From Inia geoffrensis (taxonomy: Eukaryota; Chordata; Mammalia; Artiodactyla; Iniidae), in contig CM070904.1 of NCBI GenBank assembly GCA_036417435.1, forward strand, positions 43,531,908-43,595,907: a stretch of DNA of 64,000 nucleotides, written 5' to 3'. Both the position numbers and the translations under genes were made by a program. Every line of letters begins with the position of its first letter. The first letter of the stretch is position 1. The notes beneath the pieces are model-generated. The model saw only the letters and a list, made by a program, of their open reading frames with translations. It searched no databases and was not told the DNA's origin. Positions 56,401-64,000 of the stretch are shown one piece after another.

Positions 56401-57279
56401 TCTCAGTATACATTTGACCTTTTCTATGGTGACCCAGGGTACCCAGAGAAATTCCTCCAAAATACTAAGGCAAAAGCAGTAGGATTCTTGATTTAGTCTC
56501 AGTAATTATGCAGCAACACTTATGTCATACATTTCTAGTCTATTCCTTGATCAAAGTATCCAGTATACATTAAAACATGCATATGTCAGTGAATAAATAG
56601 ACCTCATTCTCAACAGAAAAAGTGTTAAAGAATTTAAGCTCATCTTTATTCCACCACTCCATGTTTTCTTGGATTACATCCAAATGAAAAACTTATAGCC
56701 ATATTCTGGACTCAGGGTCTGCTTCTTGGAGGAACCAAACCAAAACAATCTGATCTCTGTTGAGTTCTCTTTGAGACAAAAGATTTATGGTGACTTAGCT
56801 TCCATAATGCCAGGCTGCTGCTTGATGATCAGTTATTTAGAAATGTAGCTTAAATTATACATTATTTCTTTGTTTACGGGACCATTTCTGTTCCTCCAAT
56901 AACTATTAACAGGCAATAACAAAGTTGGACTTTTTCTCTTTGCTTTTTATTTTCATTTTGCACAGGTAACTTTACATGGTCCCATTAGATATTGATGAAA
57001 TTGAATCAGACTCCCTTAGTAACCAGTAGCTATCAGAGAAGCCCGACTTCCTCAGTTACTGCAGTAGCCAAAGAATAAAAAATCTCCATTTTAGAAACAT
57101 TATAAACAACATTATGAACGTAAGTTCCAGAACGGAAATACCTGTCCATTATGTATTTGCTGCAAAATATTCTATAGATCAAACCTGAGTATGTAAGGGC
57201 TAATTTTATGTGTTCATAAGAAGGGATGTGAGAAAATTAGGAACGTGAACAGGAATAAGTACACTGCTAAGATAAGCAG
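53476..57279. other. Unassigned sequence, 3.8 kb
   Basis: Apart from a GA-rich tract at 54,397-54,441 nothing could be assigned. This is one of the longest stretches free of recognised repeats in the window. No open frame shows a known domain. Confidence 0.5.
54397..54441. repeat. GA-rich simple repeat
   Basis: Imperfect GAGA/GAAA units around a CAGAAATGG interruption. Confidence 0.85.
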
Positions 57280-57876
57280 TGAAGGGAAGCAGAACATGCC
57301 ACCTCAAAATGTGCCACTTTTGCAGGTGAATTATTTTGAGTTGAAGGCCTTCAAGACCTGACAGACTCAGGAACAACTTTTACCTCTCCCTTAACTGCCT
57401 AAAATAGTTTAGATAGGGGGCCTGGCCCAGAAAGAGAGCTATTACCAGAAATAACTTTTTTTTTTTTTTTTTTTTTTTGCTGTACGCGGGCCTCTCACTG
57501 TTGGGGCCTCTCCCGTTGCGGAGCACAGGCTCCGGACGCGCAGGCTCAGCCGCCATGGCTCACGGGCCCAGCCGCTCCGTGGCAATGTGGAATCTTCCCC
57601 GACCGGGGCACGAACCTGCATCCCCTTCGTCGGCAGGCGGGCTCTCAACCACTGCGCCACCAGGGAAGCCCCAGCAATAACTTTTTTATCTGAAAGACTT
57701 ACTGCTTGGTGGGGCATGCATCTGGTTACCAAAATCTGCTCATCTTCCTGTGAACTGCCCTCCTCCCCTTTGAAGCCCCAGGCCTATATCCCATTTCTTA
57801 GCTCAATACAGCATATAAGCTTCAATTGCCTGACTTGCCTTTAGGCCTCAGATCTTTGTGGAGCTTCTGGATGTAT
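57280..57876 (+). mobile_element. ERVL-type LTR, third related copy
   Basis: ACATGCCACCTCAAAATGTG, CCACTTTTGCAGGTGAATTA and TTTTGAGTTGAAGGCC align with the start of the LTRs at 19,779 and 22,702. Its 3' half differs more, so it may belong to a sister family. It is split by the SINE at 57,462-57,671 and ends where the next LTR begins. Confidence 0.6.
57462..57671 (-). mobile_element. CHR-1-like SINE
   Basis: Minus-strand SINE within an LTR. TSDs CAGAAATAACTTTTTT at 57,446-57,461 and CAGCAATAACTTTTTT at 57,672-57,687 (one mismatch). Head complement CCACCAGGGAAGCCC is intact. Confidence 0.95.
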
Positions 57877-58223
57877 TGTTAAAAAAAGAAACAACAGGCT
57901 GAAAATGGAGTCACATAAGTAAACCAAGACTTAAGTGCAGTTTCTCCGTCCCCCAGGAATGTAACCTTGAGCCAGTCAGTCTGGAATTACCTGGTCATTA
58001 CTAGTGAGGTAATCCACCTGATAAACACCTTACATCTTCCCCAAAAAGATGAGGTAATCCACTCTTTTTTGTCTGTCTCTCTTTCTGCCCATAAAAATCT
58101 TCCATTCTGTACAGCTCCTTGGAGCTCCTTTCTATTTGCTAGTTGGGATGCTGCCCAATTCATGAATTATTGAACAAAGCCAACTAGATCTTCAAATTCA
58201 TTAGTTGAATTTTTTTTTTAACA
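57877..58223 (+). mobile_element. LTR with inverted TGTTAAAAA/TTTTTAACA ends
   Basis: A 347-bp LTR with terminal inverted repeats TGTTAAAAA and TTTTTAACA. Inside are GAGGTAATCCACCTGATAAA, CCCATAAAAATCTTCCATT as a TATA-like region, and GAATTATTGAACAAAGCC in the place of the polyadenylation signal, now changed from AATAAA. No flanking TSD is seen, because non-LTR sequence that may be viral interior follows directly. Confidence 0.75.
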
Positions 58224-58754
58224 GATTTGATGGCCAAAATGGAATCCAAAAGGAACTTCTGTTGCCTTTGGAGACAATGAGAAACACAGGCCTGTCTCTG
58301 TTTCCAAAGGCCATGAGTAAATTCCTCTTGGTTCTGAGCTCCACTCTTTTTGTTGAGCTCCCAATCTAATTGGCTTTCCCATTTGGAAAAGTTTTCCATT
58401 TGGTTAGAAGCCCTTGGTTCTGCCCCCAGTTTCCAAGTTGGGATCTGTTGGTGGCAGCTGCAGTTCCCATTTGTTTGGAATCAGTCCACAGATCTCATTC
58501 TCTGGGGTATGCTGGTTCAGTCCTTTCCCCAGTTTCCAAATTCCAGGTTGGAAAGTGTTGGTGGTTACCGGCCGGAATCAAACTGAGTTCAGCTTAACAA
58601 CCAGAATGGGCCTGGAACTGAACTGGGTCCAGGACTGGACTAGGTCTGGAGTCTGACTAAGTCTGACTTAAGCTGAATTGGGTCTAGTGTGTTTTATGTA
58701 AATAAAGGTTATTGTTAATGGGAATCTCAGAAAACCAAAAAAAAAAAAAAAAAG
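58224..58754 (+). mobile_element. LTR-adjacent sequence ending in AATAAA and poly(A)
   Basis: About 530 bp without a long open frame. It has two related blocks starting CCCAGTTTCCAA (near 58,424 and 58,532), and a stretch of repeated ACTGGGTC/CTGACTAAG motifs near 58,600-58,690. Then come AATAAA near 58,700 and, about 35 bp further, a 16-17-base A run. The ending resembles a copied-back polyadenylated transcript. Whether it is continuous with the preceding LTR is inferred. Confidence 0.45.
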
Positions 58755-58803
58755 AAGTGGTAAAATTGGTGAGAACTTATCAAGCATTTAAAAGCTGTTA
58801 TAG

Positions 58804-59018
58804 GGCTTCCCTGGTGGCACAGTGGTTGGGGGTCCGCCTGCCGATGCGGGGGACGCTGGTTCGTGCCCCGGTCCGGGAGGATCCCACATGCCGCGGAACG
58901 GCTGCGCCCATGGGCCGTGGCCGCTGGGCCTGCGCGTCCGGAGCCTGTTACTCCTCAACGGGAGAGGCCACAGCGGTGAGAGGCCCGCGTACCGTAAAAA
59001 AACAAACAAACAAACAAA
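58804..59018 (+). mobile_element. CHR-1-like SINE
   Basis: SINE with head GGCTTCCCTGGTGGCACAG and tail AAAAAACAAACAAACAAAC. TSD AAAAGCTGTTATAGGGCTT at 58,791-58,809 and 59,019-59,037; its last bases coincide with the start of the SINE itself. Body variants (GGGGGTCCGCC, GGAGGATCCC, CGCTGGGCC) mark the same subfamily as 47,651. Confidence 0.95.
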
Positions 59019-59228
59019 AAAAGCTGTTATAGGGCTTGCCACCTAACTCAAAGACTCCTGTATTAGGACAAATTGGTCACAGAACATGTTAGATTAACAC
59101 TAGGTCACCCACAAACCTCAAGAAAATTTTTGGGCAATGAAGTATGCGGTAAGACATCATACAATTTCCAACCCAGCTGTACCTCCCATTTAGATATTAG
59201 TTTGGCTCTGAGAGACCGAAAGGCTTAG

Positions 59229-59262
59229 CTAATAAATAAGTAAATGAATAAATAAATGAAAC
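59229..59262. repeat. (AAAT)n-like simple repeat
   Basis: About eight imperfect AAAT/AAGT/GAAT units. Confidence 0.8.
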
Positions 59263-60778
59263 GGGATCTTTAAAATCCAAAGAGTTAAGTGTGTCACCTT
59301 CCAGCACATCTGCTTAAGAACTATGGTCCCAGAAGCTACAAATATTTATAAAAATGGCTGTAATCTTACTAAAGACAACCTAGAATTTTGTGTCCTGAGA
59401 ACTTGGCTTGGTAACCATCAGACTGGGGGCCCCAAAATATGACCAGACAGAAATATGGGTTGCACTCCGTTTGCAGCTAAGGGTCCTACCAAACTGCTGC
59501 CAATTCTCAGGGAAATTACGATCATTACGAGGAATGCTCCAATTAGATAAGAGCATTTAAGAAGTGTACATAGAAGTGAGGGCTCCCAAATTAAGCAAAC
59601 ACAATGAGATATCAATTTTGTCATGCAGTAGACCCCAAAAGGCTCCAAGATTCCAAGATAGCTTCACAAAAGCATCTGCTGCAAAAGGCTAATAAAAATT
59701 AAAGACAGAAGAGGTACCTAAAGCAAAAGATAAAAGACTGACACATCTCCTACTGCTCTCCACTCTCCTTTACATTTTCATTTTCTCTGTCTGAATTGTC
59801 TTTCCACTCTTAGGAGATTACACAGCCATAAACAAAACTCCACCATGTTAGTGGCCTTCAAGACACCCCCATACCTACTCTTGAAGGAAGGTCCCCTTAA
59901 GGGCCCTTCTCAGAGTTGATGAGACTCTGAGGGATTTTCTAGAAAACTGCTACATTATTTCCTTAATCAGACAAGGTGAAACAAAAATTAAAATTAATGA
60001 AAAACCTTGCCAGATTCTGACAGATACCAAAGATATACTCTACTTTAAATCCCACTCAGAACCTGCAGATGGAATGCTGGAAAAACTGACAGAAGCCAGT
60101 GAAGGGTGAGAATTCTTAGAGTCAGCACTCCAGGATCTCTGTCTATAAACTTAGTAGAGAGAGGTAAAACCTCTTCTACACCCTGTTTGGGGATGCCTCT
60201 TTAGTCCAGTGTGTTGTTTAATCATGCCAAAAATATTTACTGTTTGTCCTGGCTGAAATCTGACAAGATATTTGAACAAATTTCATAACTTTGTGATCAG
60301 AAATTGGGCAAAATTGAAAGCTGATATTCAGAGACTGATAGGAAATTGTTTAGACCTTCTCCCCTAAGCTAAAATAAAATTATATACCGGGGGACCTTTT
60401 GAAAGCTTTGTAAAAGACTTTATGGGTGGATCAACCTATGATGTCATTTAAGTTACAACCCAATTTCTTGAGGAATTAAAGGCAACTATCCTTATCTTAC
60501 AAATTTCTGGAAAACCAGGTATGTGGCCGCAGAAACAATTCAAAGTCCTTCCTGGAAGAACTTGCTTTTTTTTTTTTTCCCTGTGTCTCTGAGCCACCAA
60601 TATTAGTAAAAACTTTAGCCATATGAGCAGGTAACCTTAATTTATTCCATCTGCCAGAAAAACAACTGAGATCCAACTTCTTTTAAAACTAGCGAGTTCT
60701 GTATTACTGTGCTTGATTCCTGGCAGTAATTTTAAATTGGAAGCTGTAAGGTTCTGTTTGCATCTGTCTATATGTTTA

Positions 60779-60784
<6 letters not shown>

Positions 60785-60836
<52 letters not shown>
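60785..60836. repeat. (TA)n microsatellite
   Basis: About 25 uninterrupted TA units. Confidence 0.97.
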
Positions 60837-60839
<3 letters not shown>

Positions 60840-62354
60840 GATGTGTGGTATTTTCTCCCTTCATATGGTATTACTAAAATTAATTTGTAAGAGGACTCTA
60901 CTTAGTTGGCCTAAAGAAAATTAAACACATGTGAATTACGTATTCATAAAATGTTTAGAAATAGAATAAAATCTAATCCAAATGTTCTTCAAGTCCATGT
61001 GATCTGAGATAATCTTTAGTAAATAAAAGCTACTTTAAGTTTGTTGGTTTAGTTAAAATAAATGTCTTTATTAGAGTTACCAACATTAAAATTAATGCAG
61101 ATGTGCAACTCTTTTCTACCTGCATTTACTAGTAAAGTAAGTTTGTTATCTCTGTTACAAAACACGTCGGCAAGAAAAATAACTTTGTATAATAAAATTT
61201 TCATAAGTAATCTATATATAATTATTGAGAACAAGTATATTAAATAGATGTAAGTGGGATAAAAGCTTTTAGGTAATTTTTAAAATAGTTTCCCCAAATC
61301 CTTTTGGTAACCTGAAATTTTAAAGTTTTGCTGTTAAATTAAATGACAGGTAGTCATTAAGTATCCAAGTAATTTCTAAATAAGATAAAATGCTGAAATA
61401 CTAATTACTGAAGACAGGTTTATCCACTTTTGGTTTCCTTTAATAGAGGAGCTACAGACATTTAGGTCTATTAGTACAGGTTTTGTGCCACTCTGAAAAA
61501 TTTACTATGGAAAGCATATGCTTCCAAAAATTATAAGTAGTATTAATTTGTCAAGCCATAGGATGCTAATATAATAGTTCACAATTTTTCACATCTTTAT
61601 TTTCAGTAAAAATTAAGGTTTTTAGGGTTAAATATATCAAAAATATAAAAAATATGTAAAATGTAAATATTTCACATATATAATTAAATATAAATATATA
61701 TAAAGTTACTAGAAATAATAAGGGAAGCATCTGTATATGCAAGAAAAGTAGGATGTGTGTTTTCAGTAATAAAAAGGTATGAGGAATGGAGATAAATTTT
61801 TGATGAGGGAAAAAAAAGTAATTTTGTCATAAGGTAAAACTGATTATTTCAGAATGGGAAAAAAGGAAAACCAGGACAAAATTGTAGAGGTTTGTGGAAA
61901 GGAAATCTCGGGGAAAAAATTTATGTTTCGTCAAGCTGGCTAAGATTAAAATAATTTTTAAAAAGTTGATAATCACAAGTTTTAATATCAAAAGTAAACT
62001 GGTACAATATTAGAATTTGGTTTTCTCTGTTGGAAGAACAAGTTTTATTGGAATTTTGATCAGTTCTTAATAAGAAATTGTAAACAAAAGCATTTTTTGT
62101 TTTTTACCTTTTAAATTATGTCTAGAAAGTGAAGATTCTGTGTTTTATCAAAACAATTTCCTGTTTGTTGTTTTTACCTTTGATTACTTAGTCTTTGATT
62201 ACTTATGGTCTTTGAATACTTAATAAAACTGAGTCTTCCCTATTAAAATAGCTAAATTTCTTTCTTTTTAATTTTTGTACAACTTAACTTTCTCTATTTG
62301 CCCTTGAAGACTTTAATTGTCATTATGGTTAAATGGATAACTAAGTACTGTTTT

Positions 62355-62549
62355 TTTGCGGTACACGGGCCTCTCGCTGTTGTGGCCTCTCCCGTTGCGG
62401 AGCACAGGCTCCGGACGCGCAGGCTCAGCGGCCATGGCTCATGGGCCCAGCCGCTCCGCGGCATGTGGGATCCTCCCGCAGCGGGGCACGAACCCGTGTC
62501 CCCTACATTGGCAGGCGAACTCTCAACCGCTGCGCCACCAGGGAAGCCC
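62355..62549 (-). mobile_element. CHR-1-like SINE, near consensus
   Basis: Minus-strand SINE with only about seven tail T's. TSDs AACTAAGTACTGTTTT at 62,339-62,354 and AACTAAGTATTGTTTT at 62,550-62,565 (one mismatch). The body keeps most CpG sites, suggesting a young copy. Confidence 0.95.
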
Positions 62550-62614
62550 AACTAAGTATTGTTTTACAGTGAACTACGATACTATTTGAACAAGTCTTTT
62601 TAAACCTTTTAATT

Positions 62615-62715
62615 TTTTTTTCCTTTTTAAAAAATTTTTTTATTGAAGTATAGTTGATTTACAATGTTGTGTTAATTTCTGCAGTACGGCAACATGATTC
62701 AGCTGTACATAAACA
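62615..62715 (-). mobile_element. LINE-1 3' tip, minus strand
   Basis: TTTTTTTATTGAAGTATAGT, TGATTTACAATGTTGTGTTA and ATTTCTGCAGTACGGCAACA form the complement of an L1 3' end. Confidence 0.85.
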
Positions 62716-63094
62716 GTTTTAAAAAATATTCTTTTCCATTATGTAAACCTTTTAATATTTTTGACAAATTTTCCCCAAAGCAAATTCCAAATGAAGTATT
62801 TCCGACCCTGAACCAACTCAGATTTTTCAGAGGGTCCCTGGTACATCTAAAAAGATTTGTTCTCTCTTCTTATAAAAAGGGAGTTATTAAACTAATTAGG
62901 CTTATTTGATATGTTAAATTGCATGGGAAGCACTGTCAAATAAAAAGTAATACTAATACTTAACGTTGTATTTGTTTAGGTATAAGGGTCTCAAAACTTC
63001 TTGGAAATCTAGTATGTCCTGGCATAACATTATCAGTCATAATTTCAGTTATTATCTTAAAATGTATATCACAGAAATAACTACATGTCCTTAT
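62716..63094. other. Unassigned sequence
   Basis: Nothing supported before the LTR at 63,095. Confidence 0.5.
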
Positions 63095-63526
63095 TGTAGC
63101 GAGACACATTGTCCCAGAACTTATAATTTAGATTGTAATGCCTAGAATCAATGATGGAATGCTTTGATTTGAAACTGTTTGTACTGAAACTGCTTTTATT
63201 GCTAACCGCATGACTTAGCCTCTGGGAAACTGAGCTTTGCTTGCTAAGCATATTGTGAACAGGAAAGTTCTGAGTTCCAGGTGGCCGACCCGAGATGTTA
63301 AGATTAGCACGAACAACCTGTTTACCCTGGGGTATAAAACAGCACCTGTGTGAAGGCTCGGGGTCTCACTCTTCTTTTGGGAGAGGCCCCGATCGAACGG
63401 TTTGTGTTTCTGTGCTTAATAAACGCCTATTACTAATATACTTTTGACCTACACTGGCTCTTGGTGTTCTTCCTTGGAGCTGGTTCCTCTCCGGGGGTGT
63501 TCGCAGGTGTGTGCGGGACCGCAACA
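63095..63526 (+). mobile_element. Solo LTR with 4-bp TSD
   Basis: A 432-bp LTR with near-perfect inverted termini TGTAGCG and CGCAACA. It has a 4-bp TSD TTAT at 63,091-63,094 and 63,527-63,530, a TATAAAA box at 63,333-63,339 and an AATAAA at 63,418-63,423. The 4-bp TSD fits a class I (gammaretrovirus-like) element. No interior remains. Its last 200 bp are GC-richer than the surroundings, like the LTR at 9,741, but the two share no obvious sequence. Confidence 0.9.
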
Positions 63527-63530
63527 TTAT

Positions 63531-64000
63531 TAAATGAATTCTCATCAAATTTTTAACAATGGGCATATTTCTTTGTCATTTACAGAGAATCACTGTCTTA
63601 CTCAGATGCTTTTGCAAAAGTGTTCCTATAAAAGTGCTTTGTCTTCAAGGAGATTCATGGAAAAGATTTTGACAAGTACAGATTTCTGATAACTACAAGA
63701 CAATAAAATTGAACTAGATTCAAGCAGAACAAGTATTACTTACAAAGAACTGAATGAACTTAGAAGGATAACTAATTATTTACAGTTAAAAAAATAGCTT
63801 GGGTTCCTCCCTGCCCTTCCCGGTGAATTATTTTATGATATATATATATTTTTTGCTTGAAACATTGCTGGTTGCTTGATGTTCTGTTTTTTCCCGATTT
63901 AAAGCAACTTTTTTTCTTTTCTCTTACTATGGCTTACAGCAACTTGGTAAAGCATACCTTTGTAAACAAAGATGAAACATTTATTTTTTCTTCCTATCTG
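63531..64000. other. Unassigned sequence
   Basis: AT-rich end of the window; nothing supported. Confidence 0.5.

Larger units (their letters stand above)
59038..62338. other. AT-rich block, possible degraded ERV interior
   Basis: No gene could be supported. Some stretches (for example ~60,730-61,640) recall degraded class I ERV interior sequence in base pattern, but no gag, pol or env motif was recognised and all frames are short. It contains an AAAT-rich tract and a TA microsatellite. Confidence 0.3.

Noticed and set aside
59038..62338. Intact endogenous retrovirus between the LTRs at 57,877 and 63,095
   Set aside because: The two LTRs have different ends and sequence, the second has its own TSD, and no gag, pol or env motif was recognised between them.

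Overview
This window is non-coding, repeat-rich mammalian DNA, most likely from a cetacean. The main evidence is at least fifteen tRNA-derived SINEs of the CHR type (CHR-1-like, ~200 bp, and CHR-2-like, ~280-360 bp). They open with the typical CTTCCCTGGTGG head and carry pol III box A and box B, and most have clear target-site duplications (TSDs). No BovB or Bov-A element was seen, which argues against a ruminant. LINE-1 fragments, MIR, LINE2, MER5A, Tigger and MaLR/ERVL-type LTRs are the expected mammalian background.

No host protein-coding gene, tRNA, rRNA or CRISPR array can be supported. Every longer open frame checked lies in a LINE-1 remnant (ORF2 tail, or the antisense of an L1 3' end), in a SINE read in some frame, or by chance in unique DNA. 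The window is intergenic or deep intronic.

Layout. 1-9,700: MER5A, one SINE, old degraded repeats, long AT-rich stretches. 9,741-10,162: GC-rich solo LTR with exact termini and TSD. 10,505-14,000: two old L1 pieces. 14,000-19,780: mostly unassigned. 19,779-23,738: a cluster of LTRs, including a younger solo LTR inserted inside an older one. 23,800-34,420: SINE-rich, with a 1.9 kb L1, a MaLR-type LTR and a MIR split by an L1. 34,420-37,750: mostly unassigned. 37,754-46,660: nested LINE-1s in both orientations, one split by a Tigger transposon that is itself split by a SINE. 47,426-52,575: the probable source locus of a SINE-plus-5'-flank copy found at 25 kb, plus SINEs, MIRs and an L1. 52,576-57,270: two hAT remnants and unassigned DNA. 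57,280-63,526: LTR sequences, a possible degraded ERV interior, and a second well-delimited solo LTR.

The elements do not form a pathway. What they record is an ordered history of insertions. The most unusual item is at 25,022-25,496: a retrotransposed unit with 12-bp TSDs that carries a complete SINE plus 225 bp of its 5' flank. That flank is ~98.7% identical to 47,426-47,650, yet the attached SINEs differ by ~16%. No novel gene system was found.
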